Positions 22,029 to 32,261 of a DNA stretch of 64,000 nucleotides are shown here, piece by piece; position 1 is the stretch's first letter; each line of letters opens with the position of its first letter. The position numbers were made by a program, and so were the translations under genes. The notes under the pieces were generated by a model that ran no database searches, was not told the DNA's origin, and worked only from the letters and a program-made list of their open reading frames with translations. Source of the DNA: Jiella flava (GTDB taxonomy: Bacteria > Pseudomonadota > Alphaproteobacteria > Rhizobiales > Rhizobiaceae). The stretch spans positions 1-64,000 of the forward strand of contig NZ_JAFMPP010000006.1 of the NCBI RefSeq assembly GCF_017349315.1, written 5' to 3'.

Positions 22029-23204
22029 TCAGTTGCCGGCGCCGGTGGTCGCCGCCGGCGGCGGGACTTGGCCGTCTGCCGCCGGCTTGTCGGTCGGCGG
22101 CGTTGCGGTTGCGGGCGAGGCGGTGCCTGACGATGCGGCCGCCCCGCTTTGATTATCGCTTGAGGACGACGAGCTTGTGCTGTCGGTCCCGCGTGTCAAA
22201 GCCGGCGCATTGCCGCTCTTCGGCGCGGCGGCTGGCGCGGAGGGCTCTGACGTCGTCGGTGCGGGCGCGGTTGTGGAGGGTGCGATCGGGGCCGGGCTTG
22301 CCGGTGCCGGCGTTCCGGCGGATGCAGCGGGCGCCGCGCCTGGCGCTCCGCCCGTCGTCTCCATGCCGATATTCGAGGTCGGCATCTGCGGTGTCCCGAT
22401 CGGCAGGGCCGCACCGCCGCCTTTAGCCGCGCCGGGCTTGGTGTCGAGCAGCCCCGGCAGATCGATGACGCCAAGGCCGTTGTCGGCGCTTGCGGGCGGC
22501 GTCGCGCCGGCCGGCTCGGGCTTGGCCGGCGGAATGGCGTTGGGTCCGGTCGCACCGGAATTGATCAAGGCGAGGAGGATGCGCGCGCGCCCGGCCATGT
22601 CCGAGGGCGTTTCGCCGTCGGTCACGAGCTTTTCAAGCAGCGGCTTGGCAGTCTTGCCGTCACCGGCCTTCCAGGCGGCGAGCGCAATCGCTTCGCGGGC
22701 GGCAAAGCGCAACGGCTGGCTATCGCCGGTCAGTCGGTCGACCCGGTCGTGAACCTCGTCGAGCGTGCCATGATCGACCAACACATAACCGGCGCGCAGC
22801 GCCGCCATGTCCCGCAGATCCTGAGGGGCCTCGGCATTGTTGGCGACCGCATCGAAGGCTGCGACGGCCCGCTTGGGGTCGCCGGCCTTTGCCTCGAGCC
22901 CCCCGATCGTCAGTTGCGCGAGAGCGGGATAGGCGCCAATGCCGTTATCGGCGATCGTCTTCAGCGCCTTGATGGCATCTTCGCGCTTGCCCTCTTCGGC
23001 AAGCTTCATGGCCTGAGCATAGCGATCGCCGGCGGCATTGGCCTGGCTGGTCTGGTAACGCTCGTAGGCGACATAGCCGGCCGTTCCGGCGACGACGACA
23101 ACCGCAGCGCCCACCAACCAACTGCCGAACCGCGTCCAGACCGCTTTGACCTTATCCTGGCGAAGCTCTTCGTCGACTTCCCTGAAAAAACTCTCGTCGC
23201 TCAT
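22029..23204 (-). CDS. YfgM-like TPR membrane protein
   Basis: A 391-residue protein whose first 210 residues match YfgM-type proteins. A short cytoplasmic start (SDESFFREVDEELRQDK) precedes one membrane helix (about 30-50) and TPR-like helical repeats in the periplasm. The last 180 residues are low complexity, rich in Pro, Ala, Ser and Thr, and probably disordered. In E. coli YfgM assists the SecYEG translocon and periplasmic chaperones. The start at 23204 has GAAGGAAAG upstream and replaces a longer frame. In many bacteria bamB lies between this gene and der; here der follows directly after 39 bp. Confidence 0.8.
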   Translation of the reverse strand: MSDESFFREVDEELRQDKVKAVWTRFGSWLVGAAVVVVAGTAGYVAYERYQTSQANAAGDRYAQAMKLAEEGKREDAIKALKTIADNGIGAYPALAQLTIGGLEAKAGDPKRAVAAFDAVANNAEAPQDLRDMAALRAGYVLVDHGTLDEVHDRVDRLTGDSQPLRFAAREAIALAAWKAGDGKTAKPLLEKLVTDGETPSDMAGRARILLALINSGATGPNAIPPAKPEPAGATPPASADNGLGVIDLPGLLDTKPGAAKGGGAALPIGTPQMPTSNIGMETTGGAPGAAPAASAGTPAPASPAPIAPSTTAPAPTTSEPSAPAAAPKSGNAPALTRGTDSTSSSSSSDNQSGAAASSGTASPATATPPTDKPAADGQVPPPAATTGAGN

Positions 23205-23328
23205 CCGCTCGCTTTCCTTCTTTTCCGACGGATCGGCGAAAGGCGGCCAAACCAACGGAAATCAAAGCGTCTTCTAACGATTTTTTGCGGCAGCGAAAGA
23301 GTGGAAGGGTCAGAGGCGCTCCGAGGCG

Positions 23329-23898
23329 TCACGCTAGCGGCGAAACGCCGATCAACCAGCGGTGAAGCCCGAGAAGAAAAATTCCGCTGGCAATCAGTCC
23401 GCCGGCAATGGCGACGATGTCGCCCTTGGCCTGTGGCAGGCCGAACGCCGGCTGCGGCCGGCTGAACGCATTCAGATAATCGACCACCGCCCAGACGAAG
23501 AAGGCGCCAAACATCACGACTTCGGCAGTCCCGCCATTCGCCAGGAGATGGCCGAGCGACCACAGCGCGACGCCGAGCACCATCGGATGGCGCACCGTCC
23601 GTTTGATATGACCCGTCGGCGTGTAGGTGGCGACAACGAGAATAAACGCGCTCGGCACGAGGACAAGCGCGAGATGGGACAACACCGGCGCCGGCTGATA
23701 GAGGCTGCCCTCGCTCGCGCGCGCCAGGCCGTAGCCATAGACCACCAGCACCAGGCCGATCAGCGCGAGCACCGAATAGCTGCCTTTGAAGCGCATCTCG
23801 CCAAGCCTGCGCAGCACCGCCGCCCGGCCCGGTTCAGAGACAATCCGAAAGGAGTGAACCCCCAAAAACACAAACAGTCCAATCACCAGAATAAACAT
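23329..23898 (-). CDS. NnrU family membrane protein
   Basis: A 189-residue integral membrane protein with five to six hydrophobic segments and the NnrU-type pattern LGVHSFRI, SYSVLALIGLVLVVYGY and RTVRHPMVLGVALWSLGHLLANG. NnrU proteins were named near denitrification genes, but many are unrelated to it, and no nitrogen-oxide genes are visible here. The start at 23898 has GGAGGG close upstream and removes a 14-residue extension. The RHP motif resembles isoprenylcysteine-methyltransferase-like folds, so a catalytic role is possible. Confidence 0.82.
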   Translation of the reverse strand: MFILVIGLFVFLGVHSFRIVSEPGRAAVLRRLGEMRFKGSYSVLALIGLVLVVYGYGLARASEGSLYQPAPVLSHLALVLVPSAFILVVATYTPTGHIKRTVRHPMVLGVALWSLGHLLANGGTAEVVMFGAFFVWAVVDYLNAFSRPQPAFGLPQAKGDIVAIAGGLIASGIFLLGLHRWLIGVSPLA

Positions 23899-24073
23899 TG
23901 TCCCTCCATCGCACGACCGGCGGTGCGCGGCCGGCGACATCGGCCCGCCGCCCTCGTGATGGCCTCAGTGCCAGTCCGTCACCTCGGCCCGTCTTCGCCG
24001 GACGCTTTCACTTTGCTACTACGTTGCGATCTTATGAATTGATGCGTCGCTCTTAAAAACGGGAAAAATTCTA

Positions 24074-24478
24074 ATGAATACGACCGGTCTTGCCGCTGTG
24101 GCAATTTACGCAGCGCTTAACGGCGGCGTCTTGGTCTGGCTGACCGTTCAGACGGGCCGCGTGCGGGCGCGCGACAAGGTGATGATGGGCGACGGTGGTA
24201 ATCCTCGCCTGATCCGGGCAATGCGCGGTCACGCCAATGCCGTCGAGTTCATCCCGATCACACTGATCACCATGACGCTCGCCGCCCTGCTCGGCGCTCC
24301 GGCCCTGGTGCTGCACGTCCTCGGCATCATGCTGACCGTCGGCCGGGTGCTGCATGCGCTGCATTTCACCGCGGACGACGCGCCACGCTGGCAGCGCTTC
24401 TCCGGCACCGGCCTGTCGCTTCTGGCCATGGCCGGTGCGGCCTTGGCGGCGCTGATCCAGGGACTGATGGCGATCTGA
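24074..24478 (+). CDS. MAPEG-family membrane protein
   Basis: A 134-residue protein with four hydrophobic helices and the MAPEG motif MRGHANAVEFIPITLI (family pattern R-x-x-x-N-x-x-E-x-x-P). Eukaryotic relatives are microsomal glutathione transferases. Bacterial members are usually glutathione-dependent and detoxify lipophilic compounds, but activity here is inferred. It is a single gene, convergent with rarA. Confidence 0.85.
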   Translation: MNTTGLAAVAIYAALNGGVLVWLTVQTGRVRARDKVMMGDGGNPRLIRAMRGHANAVEFIPITLITMTLAALLGAPALVLHVLGIMLTVGRVLHALHFTADDAPRWQRFSGTGLSLLAMAGAALAALIQGLMAI

Positions 24479-24517
24479 TCGAGGACGATCGGCGAGCCAA
24501 GACCTGCCGCGCGGGGT

Positions 24518-25909
24518 TCACCGTTTCGCGCGTTCGGCCCGCCACCGATCGAGCATCGCCAAACGCTCGCCGATCCGCTTCTCGATGCCCCGGTCGGTCG
24601 GCTCGTAAAAGCGCTGCCGGCCCATTGCGTCCGGAAAATAGTCCTGGCCGGAAAATCCATCCGGCTGGTCATGATCATAGAGATAGCCGTCGCCGTAGCC
24701 CACATCCTTCATCAGATTGGTCGGCGCATTGAGGATATGTTTCGGTGGCAGCAGCGAACCATGCTGTTTGGCTGCGCGCATCGCAGCCTTGTAGGCCACA
24801 TAGACCGCATTCGACTTCGGTGCGGCGGCGAGATAGGCGGTCGCCTGGGCGAGCGCCAATTCGCCTTCGGGCGAACCCAGATAATCGTAGGCGTCCTTGG
24901 CGGCGAGTGCGATCGTGAGCGCGTTCGGATCGGCGAGCCCGATATCTTCCGAGGCCATGCGCACCAGCCGACGGCCGAGATAAAGCGGGTTTTCGCCGGC
25001 GTCGAGCATGCGGGCGAGCCAGTAGAGTGCGGCGTCGACATCGGAGCCACGCACCGATTTGTGCAGGGCCGAGATCAAGTTGTAGTGGCCGTCCTGGCCC
25101 TTGTCATAGATCGGCGCCCGCCGCTGGACGACGCTGAGCAGCGTCTCGGCGTCGAGGATCTCACCCGGCCCCGATGAGCGCCAGACCTCCTCGGCAAGCG
25201 TCAGGATCGCCCGCCCGTCGCCATCGGCAAGGCCGAGCAGGACATCACGCGCCTCAGCGTCGAGCGGGAGTGCGCGGCCCATTTCCGCCTCGGCCCGATC
25301 GAGGAGCTTGGCAAGACTGTCCGACGGCAGCGATTCGAAGGTCAGCACCCGGGCGCGGGATAACAGCGCAGCGTTCAGCTCGAAGGACGGATTTTCCGTC
25401 GTCGCGCCGACGAGCACCACCGTGCCGTCTTCCATCACCGGCAGGAAGGAATCCTGCTGGGTGCGGTTGAAACGATGGATCTCGTCGACGAAGAGCAGCG
25501 TCACCCGGCCGTTCTGCCGTCTGAAGCGCGCCGCCTCGAAAACCTTCTTCAGGTCCGCCACACCGGAAAAGATCGCCGAAATCTGCTCGAAGGCATAATC
25601 GACCTCATTCGCCAGGAGCCGTGCCACCGTCGTCTTGCCGGTGCCGGGCGGCCCCCAGAAGATCAACGAGCCGAGGCTCTTATTGGCGAGCATGCGGGTC
25701 AGCGCCCCGCCCTCCCCGGTCAGGTGCTCCTGACCGACCACCGCCGAAAGCTGCTTGGGCCGGAGGCGATCGGCCAGCGGGCGCGGTGCTTCGGCGATCC
25801 GTCGTTCCTTGTCCTCGATCTCACCCGCGCCCGCGCCGCGCGGCCCGGCGTTTGGACGCTTGGCCGAAGGCGATGGCGGATCTGGTGGCTCGCCGAAGAG
25901 ATCCGCCAT
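24518..25909 (-). CDS. rarA: replication-associated recombination protein RarA (MgsA)
   Basis: A 463-residue AAA+ ATPase that acts at stalled replication forks. After a short N-terminal tail it has [15 protein letters not shown], Walker A GPPGTGKT (86-93), Walker [12 protein letters not shown], sensor 1 [10 protein letters not shown], and the MgsA C-terminal domain with [22 protein letters not shown]. The length is slightly above the E. coli protein (447). It begins two bases after the stop of the Do-like protease gene on the same strand, so the two are cotranscribed. The order rplQ, protease, rarA is common in rhizobia. Confidence 0.94.
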   Translation of the reverse strand: MADLFGEPPDPPSPSAKRPNAGPRGAGAGEIEDKERRIAEAPRPLADRLRPKQLSAVVGQEHLTGEGGALTRMLANKSLGSLIFWGPPGTGKTTVARLLANEVDYAFEQISAIFSGVADLKKVFEAARFRRQNGRVTLLFVDEIHRFNRTQQDSFLPVMEDGTVVLVGATTENPSFELNAALLSRARVLTFESLPSDSLAKLLDRAEAEMGRALPLDAEARDVLLGLADGDGRAILTLAEEVWRSSGPGEILDAETLLSVVQRRAPIYDKGQDGHYNLISALHKSVRGSDVDAALYWLARMLDAGENPLYLGRRLVRMASEDIGLADPNALTIALAAKDAYDYLGSPEGELALAQATAYLAAAPKSNAVYVAYKAAMRAAKQHGSLLPPKHILNAPTNLMKDVGYGDGYLYDHDQPDGFSGQDYFPDAMGRQRFYEPTDRGIEKRIGERLAMLDRWRAERAKR

Positions 25910-25911
25910 GG

Positions 25912-27507
25912 TCAGCGCACGACCTGGGTCAGGCGGCGCCCGCCCCGTTCGATGTCGAACTGCCAGCCGCGATCGCCACGATCGGCGATCTCGGCGAGCT
26001 TGCGCGTGGTGTCGACTCGCTCGCCATTGATGTCGAGGATGATATCGCCCGGCTGCAGGCCAAACCGCGCAGCGAGCGAGCCGTTGCCGACCTCGGCGAC
26101 AACGACGCCGGTCTTCGTGCGCGGCAGCCGCAGCTCATCAGCGACCCGTGGCGAGAGGTTGTCGACGGTCGCGCCCGCAAAGGGATTGCGCCCTTTGATC
26201 GTCCGCTGATCGCGCCGCGGCACTTCGGGCGCCTTGGCAAGGGGCAAGGTAACGATCTTCCGCACGTCCGACGACAGAACGTCGAGGGTCACGGACTTGC
26301 CGATGCCGAGCGTGGCAAAGCGGAAGTTCAGCGCGTCGGGAGTCAGCACCTCCTTGCCGTCGACCGTCATCACCACGTCGCCGACCTTCAGGCCGGCCTT
26401 CGCCGCCGGCCCGCCCGGATAGATCGAACGCACCAGCGCCCCGGTCGGTCGGCGGAGACCGAGCGCGTCGGCGATATCGGCGGTCACTGGTGCGAAGTCC
26501 GCGCCGACGAAGGGCCGCTCGTAGTGCCCACCGTTCTTGGCCGCTCGCAGAAAGGTCGCGACCATGTTGGAGGGAATGGCGAAGCCGATGCCGTTGGAGC
26601 CGCCCGAACGCGAGAAGATGGCGGTGTTCACGCCGATCAGCTGGCCCTTCATATTGATCAGCGCGCCGCCGGAATTGCCCGGATTGATCGCCGCGTCAGT
26701 CTGGATAAAGAACCCAAAATTGTCGACGCCGATATTGTTGCGGGCCAGCGCCGAAACGATGCCGTTGGTCACCGTCTGGCCGATCCCGAAGGGATTACCG
26801 ATCGCCAGTACCAGGTCGCCGATCGCCAGATCGTCGGAATTGGCGATCGAAATGGTCGGAAACGGTCCCTTGCCCTCAATCTTCAGGACGGCGAGATCCA
26901 CCGTTTTGTCCTTCGACAAGATCTTGGCGCTGAATTCCCGCCCGTCGGCAAAGGCGACCTTCACCTCGTCGGCACCATCGATCACGTGATTGTTGGTGAC
27001 GACCAGGCCGGAGGGGTCGAGAATCACGCCAGACCCCAGCGACTGCTCCATGCGCGGCGGGCTCTGGAACGGGCCGCCGAAGAACTGGCCAAAAAATGGA
27101 TCGTCGGCAAAAGGCGAGCGGCGGGCGGGAATCTTGCGCGCCGCATAGACGTTGACGACGGCCGGCGCGGTCTCCTTGACCAGCGGAGCAAAGCTGAGAT
27201 CGACTTCGGCGCGGCTCTTTGGGATTCGATCCTGGGCCTGGGTGTCCTGCGCCGCCTCCGCCACATCGACCACCGACGTCGGCTTGACCGTTCGGCGGGC
27301 GTCGCCCAGATGCCGCCAGGCGGCCTTCTTGTCGAGGCCAAGGCCCTTGCGCAGGCGCTCGTCACCCTGCTCGAGCCGCACCGGCTGCTCATTCACCAGC
27401 GGCCGGATAAAGTCGTGCACCACCGAGTTTTTCGTGAAGACCGCAGGCACTGCCGCGACCGTTCCCAGCAGGAGGAGCACTCCGAGGAAAAGCATTTTCA
27501 GTTTCAT
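25912..27507 (-). CDS. Do-like periplasmic serine protease (DegQ/DegP family)
   Basis: A 532-residue periplasmic protease and chaperone. The signal segment is MKLKMLFLGVLLLLGTVAAV. The trypsin-like catalytic triad is His174 (TNNHVIDG), Asp204 (VDLAVLKI) and Ser279 (NPGNSGGAL). Two PDZ domains follow (about 345-425 and 440-530), including SLAARFGLQPGDIILDINGE. It should degrade or refold damaged envelope proteins. The longest frame begins 75 codons earlier, but 27507 gives a standard signal peptide. The ribosome-binding site is weak (GGAACC), and a Met 10 codons upstream is the alternative. It forms an operon with rarA. Confidence 0.9.
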   Translation of the reverse strand: MKLKMLFLGVLLLLGTVAAVPAVFTKNSVVHDFIRPLVNEQPVRLEQGDERLRKGLGLDKKAAWRHLGDARRTVKPTSVVDVAEAAQDTQAQDRIPKSRAEVDLSFAPLVKETAPAVVNVYAARKIPARRSPFADDPFFGQFFGGPFQSPPRMEQSLGSGVILDPSGLVVTNNHVIDGADEVKVAFADGREFSAKILSKDKTVDLAVLKIEGKGPFPTISIANSDDLAIGDLVLAIGNPFGIGQTVTNGIVSALARNNIGVDNFGFFIQTDAAINPGNSGGALINMKGQLIGVNTAIFSRSGGSNGIGFAIPSNMVATFLRAAKNGGHYERPFVGADFAPVTADIADALGLRRPTGALVRSIYPGGPAAKAGLKVGDVVMTVDGKEVLTPDALNFRFATLGIGKSVTLDVLSSDVRKIVTLPLAKAPEVPRRDQRTIKGRNPFAGATVDNLSPRVADELRLPRTKTGVVVAEVGNGSLAARFGLQPGDIILDINGERVDTTRKLAEIADRGDRGWQFDIERGGRRLTQVVR

Positions 27508-27692
27508 ATCGGTTCCGAGGACTGTTGTGAAACCCATCGACTTCGAAGCGGCCAAGCCGGCTCGATTCAATTCCGCGGCACTCGGCAGGCCGCTCCGATC
27601 ATCCGCAGCGGACCGAGGCTGTCGGCGGTCCGAACAGAGCGGTTCGCACCACCTGGTGTTCTTGTCCGGGATAGAGCAGGAAAATGCCACGA

Positions 27693-27717
27693 AAAAGGGG
27701 CCTCGAAGGCCCCTTTT
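27693..27717. terminator. bidirectional intrinsic terminator
   Basis: AAAAGGGGCC (27693-27702) pairs with GGCCCCTTTT (27708-27717) around a 5-nt loop, giving a T run on both strands. On the minus strand it ends the transcript of the 42-aa peptide gene, 44 bp after its stop. Confidence 0.8.
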
Positions 27718-27760
27718 CCGCAAATGCCCCAATTGTGGTGCCCCGACGCCCGCGAAGGGA

Positions 27761-27889
27761 TCAGTCGGAGACGCCGGTTTGGATCCCGGCTTCCTGAGCT
27801 TTGGACGGCAGATCCGCCGTCGCGTAGCTCGCCGTCAGCACGCCGAAAGCCGCAATGGCTCCCAGAAGAGTGAGAAGGGTTCGACGCAT
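27761..27889 (-). CDS. 42-residue secreted peptide, unknown
   Basis: A short gene not usually called by ORF finders. ATG at 27889 follows GGAG at a 4-5 nt distance. The peptide begins MRRTLLTLLGAIAAFGVLTA, a signal-like segment, then SYATADLPSKAQEAGIQTGV and SD. After cleavage near SYA or ATA only about 18-20 residues would remain. Its own terminator lies 44 bp downstream. I know of no family. It could instead be a lipid- or membrane-bound microprotein. Support is the start site, signal peptide and terminator together. Confidence 0.5.
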   Translation of the reverse strand: MRRTLLTLLGAIAAFGVLTASYATADLPSKAQEAGIQTGVSD

Positions 27890-28155
27890 GGTACTCCGGC
27901 CCATCGTGTTCATTGTTGTTGCATCATTCATGAAGATTGTTTCAACCGCGTAAACTCCGCCATCTTGTTGTGGCGTCGCCTCATTCCTGTCGTAAAAGGC
28001 TGGATCGACGATTTGGTTGCTTCGGTTCCAGCAAAAATCGAATTCGCGGTCGGTATCGCATGGCCCGAGTCTGGCGACGATATCATTTCCGCCACACTGC
28101 GATTTTTCGCTGTTTTCAAACTTAACGCCTTGAATGCCTTACGGCAGGTCGGGCG

Positions 28156-29196
28156 TTAACCGATTTGGGGATCTCGGCGGAGCCAACCATGATCACGCAG
28201 ACTGAGCGCGGTCTCGGCCACCGCCTCTCGCGTGTGTCCCGGCGTAAAGCCGAGAATTGTTTCGGCAGGCTTGGTTAACAATGTCTTTTGCCGCCCGAGT
28301 TCCGGAACCGCCGCCCGCGCCTCGGGCACCACCTTCGCCGCCAGCCTGACGACAAAATCCGGCACGGTGAAGCGCGGCACGCGCTTGCGGCATTCGGGGA
28401 CGGCGGCGGCCACCGCCTGGCCGATCTCGATCATCGTCAGCGACCCGGCAGAGACGATGAAGCGGCGGCCCGGCGCCTCGGCAGCCGTCAGGGCCGCGAC
28501 GTGGGCCTTGGCGACATCGCGCACATCGACAATGCCGAAAGAGACGTTCGGGACAGCTGGCAGCTTGCCGGTCATCATCATCCCGATCAGCGTCGCAGAG
28601 GTGCCGGCGTCGGCGTCGAGCAACGGCCCTGCAACGAAAGACGGATTGATCGTCACCATCGGCAGGCTTGCCGCATCGGCGGCGCCCCAGGCGGCGGCCT
28701 CGGCCTCGGTCTTGGAAACGGCATAGTCGGAAATATCCGCCGCCCCGACATTCGACCAATCGTCTTCGCCATAGACCGGCGGATGATCGGCGCCATGGCC
28801 GTAATAGACGGCGACGACGGAGGATGTCATGACGAAGCGCTGGACCTTGGCCTTGATCGCGGCATCGACGACGCGCAGCGTCCCGCCCTTAGCGACCGGC
28901 ACCAACGCCCACTTGTCCTTGGACTGACGAGCCGGAAACGGCGATGCCGTATGGCAGACGACGTCGCAGCCGCGCGCCGCCGCCTCCCAACCCTCGTCCC
29001 GTAAAAGGTCCGCTTCGGCGATTTCCAGCCGTGCAACATCGGCGCCGGCCCTGGCGAGCGTCTGGCGCAGGGCCTCGCCCTTCTGCGGACTGCGCACCGT
29101 CCCGCGAACGCGATAGCCGGCCTGAAGAAGCTGCAGCGCGATGTGCTTGGCGATGAAGCCCGATGCTCCCGTCAGCAAAATCCGCTCGCCCGCCAT
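28156..29196 (-). CDS. NAD(P)-dependent epimerase / dihydroflavonol-4-reductase family protein
   Basis: A 346-residue extended short-chain dehydrogenase. The Rossmann motif is LTGASGFIAKH at residues 8-18 and the catalytic pair is Tyr158/Lys162 in YAVSK, with Ser in MTSSVVAVYY near 125. The pattern matches DFR-like reductases that reduce aldehydes or ketones, often with NADPH. No pathway partners are adjacent, so the substrate is open. The start at 29196 follows an excellent AAGGAGGTGA site and replaces a frame 26 codons longer. Confidence 0.85.
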   Translation of the reverse strand: MAGERILLTGASGFIAKHIALQLLQAGYRVRGTVRSPQKGEALRQTLARAGADVARLEIAEADLLRDEGWEAAARGCDVVCHTASPFPARQSKDKWALVPVAKGGTLRVVDAAIKAKVQRFVMTSSVVAVYYGHGADHPPVYGEDDWSNVGAADISDYAVSKTEAEAAAWGAADAASLPMVTINPSFVAGPLLDADAGTSATLIGMMMTGKLPAVPNVSFGIVDVRDVAKAHVAALTAAEAPGRRFIVSAGSLTMIEIGQAVAAAVPECRKRVPRFTVPDFVVRLAAKVVPEARAAVPELGRQKTLLTKPAETILGFTPGHTREAVAETALSLRDHGWLRRDPQIG

Positions 29197-29296
29197 CGCT
29201 TCACCTCCTTGCCCGGTAAACTCAGCTTCGATGATCAACCAACGCGGCGCAGAATGCCGGCGTTCCTTCGGCATTCACCGCTGCGGGGTTGCGGCA

Positions 29297-29324
29297 ACAA
29301 AAAGGGGAGCCGAAGCCCCCCTTT
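29297..29324 (-). terminator. intrinsic terminator of the rpsM-rplQ operon
   Basis: On the minus strand a stem AAAGGGG-GGC and its partner GC-TCCCCTTT enclose a TTCG loop with one mismatch, followed by a run of five T. It is about 30 bp after the rplQ stop codon. Confidence 0.8.
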
Positions 29325-29353
29325 CGCAAGTCGTTCAAAAGACCCAGATCGCC

Positions 29354-29773
29354 TCAGGCGCTCTCGGCCTCTTCTGCCTCGACGCGGGCGCGGTCGATCG
29401 CGCCGCGCGCTTCGGGATCGCGATCGACGAATTCGATGACGGCGAGCGGCGCATTGTCGCCGCGCCGGAAGCCGGCCTTCAGAACGCGGCAGTAGCCGCC
29501 GTTGCGCTCGGCATAGCGGCCGGCCAGCGTGTCGAACAGCTTGGCGGTGGCAGCCTCATCGCGCAGACGCGAGGCGGCCAGACGGCGTGCATGCAGATCG
29601 CCGCGCTTGCCGAGGGTGATCAGCTTCTCGACGATCGGACGCAGGTCCTTCGCCTTCGGCAGGGTGGTGATGATCTGCTCATGCTCGATCAGCGAAGCCG
29701 CCATGTTGGCGAACATCGCCTTGCGATGGCTGGCAGTGCGGTTGAGCTTCCGTCCGCGACTGGCGTGGCGCAT
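29354..29773 (-). CDS. rplQ: 50S ribosomal protein L17
   Basis: A 139-residue ribosomal protein with the L17 N-terminus [39 protein letters not shown] and the C-terminal [18 protein letters not shown]. The short acidic tail ([10 protein letters not shown]) is typical of alphaproteobacteria. It is last in the rpsM-rpsK-rpoA-rplQ series and is followed by a terminator. Confidence 0.97.
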   Translation of the reverse strand: MRHASRGRKLNRTASHRKAMFANMAASLIEHEQIITTLPKAKDLRPIVEKLITLGKRGDLHARRLAASRLRDEAATAKLFDTLAGRYAERNGGYCRVLKAGFRRGDNAPLAVIEFVDRDPEARGAIDRARVEAEEAESA

Positions 29774-29939
29774 GGTGTGTTTCCTTCGAAAGAAACCGGC
29801 TCATTGGCCGGGGGTCGGTATCTTCGCGTCCATGCCGGATCAACCGACAAGTCGCCGTGCCTTTGAATGAATTGCGTCCTCGGGGTCCCCGAGGCCGAAA
29901 CGCCCGGCCACCCGAAAGGGCAGCCGGGACGTGTCATAC

Positions 29940-30974
29940 TTAGTACTGATCTTCGTAGCGTTTGGCGAGATCGTCGATGTTCTCCGGCGGCCAGGACGGG
30001 ACTTCCATGCCGAGATGAAGGCCCATGGACGCCAGAACTTCCTTGATCTCGTTCAAGGACTTGCGGCCGAAGTTCGGCGTGCGCAGCATCTCCGCTTCGG
30101 TCTTCTGAATGAGATCGCCGATATAGACGATGTTGTCGTTCTTCAGGCAATTCGCCGAGCGGACCGAAAGCTCCAGCTCATCGACCTTCTTGAGCAGCGC
30201 CGGGTTGAAGGCGAGTTCGGCGATCTGATCGTCCGCCGCGCCCGGAGCGCCCGGCCGCGCGTCACGCTGCGGCTCTTCGAAATTGATGAACACCGAAAGC
30301 TGGTCCTGCAGGATCCGCGCCGCATAGGCGACGGCGTCCTCGCCGGAGATCGAGCCGTCGGTCTCGATCGTCATCGACAGCTTGTCCTTGTTGAGGTCCT
30401 GACCCTCGCGGGTGTTCTCGACCTTGTAGGACACCTTCTTGACCGGCGAGAACAGCGAGTCGACCGGGATCAGGCCGATCGGCGCATCCTCGGCCCGGTT
30501 CTGGTCGGCCGGGACGTAGCCTTTGCCGGTGTTGACGGTGAACTCCATGCGGATCTCGGCGCCCTCATCGAGGGTGCAGATCTCATGCTCGGGGTTCAGA
30601 ACCTCGATGTCGCCGACGGTCTGAATGTCGCCAGCCGTGACGACGCCCGGGCCCTGCTTGCGCACGACCATACGCTTCGGCCCCTCGCCCTGCATGGAGA
30701 TGTTGATCTCCTTGACATTCAGGACGATGTCGGTGACGTCTTCGCGCACCCCCGGGATCGAAGAGAACTCGTGCAGAACGCCGTCGATCTGAACGGCGGT
30801 AACCGATGCGCCGCGCAGTGACGATAAGAGCACGCGGCGCAATGCGTTACCGAGCGTCAGACCGAAGCCACGCTCCAGCGGTTCAGCGACGAGCGTAGCG
30901 CGGTTGCGGCCGCTCTCGTTCTTGAACACAAGCTGGTTCGGCTTGGTCAGCTCTTGCCAATTGCTTGAAATCAT
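29940..30974 (-). CDS. rpoA: DNA-directed RNA polymerase subunit alpha
   Basis: A 344-residue subunit that nucleates RNA polymerase assembly. The N-terminal domain (about 1-240) includes [20 protein letters not shown], the dimer and beta/beta' contact region. The C-terminal domain (about 260-330) has [19 protein letters not shown] and [16 protein letters not shown], which bind UP elements and activators. The start at 30974 ([14 protein letters not shown]) matches other rhizobia, so the upstream 38 codons of the open frame are not coding. Confidence 0.97.
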   Translation of the reverse strand: MISSNWQELTKPNQLVFKNESGRNRATLVAEPLERGFGLTLGNALRRVLLSSLRGASVTAVQIDGVLHEFSSIPGVREDVTDIVLNVKEINISMQGEGPKRMVVRKQGPGVVTAGDIQTVGDIEVLNPEHEICTLDEGAEIRMEFTVNTGKGYVPADQNRAEDAPIGLIPVDSLFSPVKKVSYKVENTREGQDLNKDKLSMTIETDGSISGEDAVAYAARILQDQLSVFINFEEPQRDARPGAPGAADDQIAELAFNPALLKKVDELELSVRSANCLKNDNIVYIGDLIQKTEAEMLRTPNFGRKSLNEIKEVLASMGLHLGMEVPSWPPENIDDLAKRYEDQY

Positions 30975-31169
30975 GAGGATGCCTCTCAGTTTCCTCGCCA
31001 CCATCCAATCGTGACGAAAGGTCTGATGCCGGATCGGGCATGGCAGCACCGCCGCCAGCCTTCCGGAAAGTCGAACGGCGGAGCGCATGACGCCCCGCCC
31101 ATGACCGCTTGTGGCGGCCCAATCGTTCTGCCGGCCCGAAGCATCATCGCATCGGGCGTCTTCAGGGCG

Positions 31170-31559
31170 TCAGACGCGACGCTTCTTGCGCGGGCGAACG
31201 CCGTTGTGCGGGATCGGAGTCACGTCCCGGATCGAGGTGATGGTGAAACCCGCCGACTGCAGCGCACGCAGCGCCGACTCACGGCCCGAGCCCGGACCGC
31301 AGACCTCGACCTCGAGGGTGCGCATGCCATGTTCTTGCGCCTTCTTGGCACAATCCTCGGCAGCGATCTGCGCCGCAAACGGCGTCGACTTGCGCGAGCC
31401 CTTGAAGCCCTGCGCACCGGCCGAAGACCAGGCGATCGTGTTGCCCTGGGCATCGGTGATGGTGATCAGCGTGTTGTTGAAGGTCGAGTTGACATGCGCC
31501 ACCCCCGACGAAATGTTCTTCCGCTCGCGACGGCGAACGCGCTGGACTTCCTTGGCCAT
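31170..31559 (-). CDS. rpsK: 30S ribosomal protein S11
   Basis: A 129-residue protein with the S11 signatures [34 protein letters not shown] and the C-terminal [15 protein letters not shown]. It is placed between rpsM and rpoA with gaps of 183 and 195 bp, wider than in many genomes. It helps form the platform of the 30S subunit and the mRNA exit site. Confidence 0.97.
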   Translation of the reverse strand: MAKEVQRVRRRERKNISSGVAHVNSTFNNTLITITDAQGNTIAWSSAGAQGFKGSRKSTPFAAQIAAEDCAKKAQEHGMRTLEVEVCGPGSGRESALRALQSAGFTITSIRDVTPIPHNGVRPRKKRRV

Positions 31560-31742
31560 TCAAATTTCCTGTTTGATCTCGACACCGCCGTAATTCCGGC
31601 GGCTCCACCAGCGCCGCGCAAAGGCGCCGCCTTGAAACAGCGACGGATCTTCACTGCAAGACCTGCCCCGCAGCCAAGATCCGACGCCCTGACACCGCAA
31701 AGACGGACACCCGATCGGGCCGCTCCGCCAGCGTGGATAATC

Positions 31743-32111
31743 TTACTTCTTCTTACCGGCGATCGCCTTCGCCGGCCCCTTGCGGGTGCGGGCGTTGGTG
31801 TGGGTGCGCTGGCCGCGAACCGGAAGGCTGCGGCGATGACGCAGACCGCGGTAGCAGCCAAGATCCATCAGCCGCTTGATGTTCATCGCGGTCTCGCGAC
31901 GCAGGTCACCCTCGACCTGATAGTCGCGGTCGATGATCTCGCGGACCTGCAGAACCTCGGCGTCGGTCAGGTCGTTGACGCGGCGCTCATCGGACAGATT
32001 CGCCTTTTCCATGATCTGGCGGGCGAAAGCCGGGCCGATGCCATGGATGTACTGAAGCGCGATGACGACGCGTTTTCCAGTCGGGATATTGACGCCAGCG
32101 ATACGTGCCAC
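31743..32111 (-). CDS. rpsM: 30S ribosomal protein S13
   Basis: A 122-residue protein beginning (M)[14 protein letters not shown] and containing [25 protein letters not shown] and [16 protein letters not shown], all typical of S13. The start codon is GTG at 32111, with AGGAGAAG about 5 nt upstream; the much longer open frame upstream is not coding. It is first in this operon, behind a strong promoter at 32262-32290. In most rhizobia adk and secY precede it, but here yqeY does. Confidence 0.97.
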   Translation of the reverse strand: MARIAGVNIPTGKRVVIALQYIHGIGPAFARQIMEKANLSDERRVNDLTDAEVLQVREIIDRDYQVEGDLRRETAMNIKRLMDLGCYRGLRHRRSLPVRGQRTHTNARTRKGPAKAIAGKKK

Positions 32112-32261
32112 GTCGCTTCTCCTACAAAATCTTGACGGGCGATGACCCGTTTGTTGCGCGGGCGTGAGCCCATTCTTTGCCGCGGGGCGTGATGGCCGAA
32201 AGCGGCCGGTCGGTCCCCAGATTCGAGTCCCGTGCCAGCCGCAGAAATCGCGAATGCGGTG

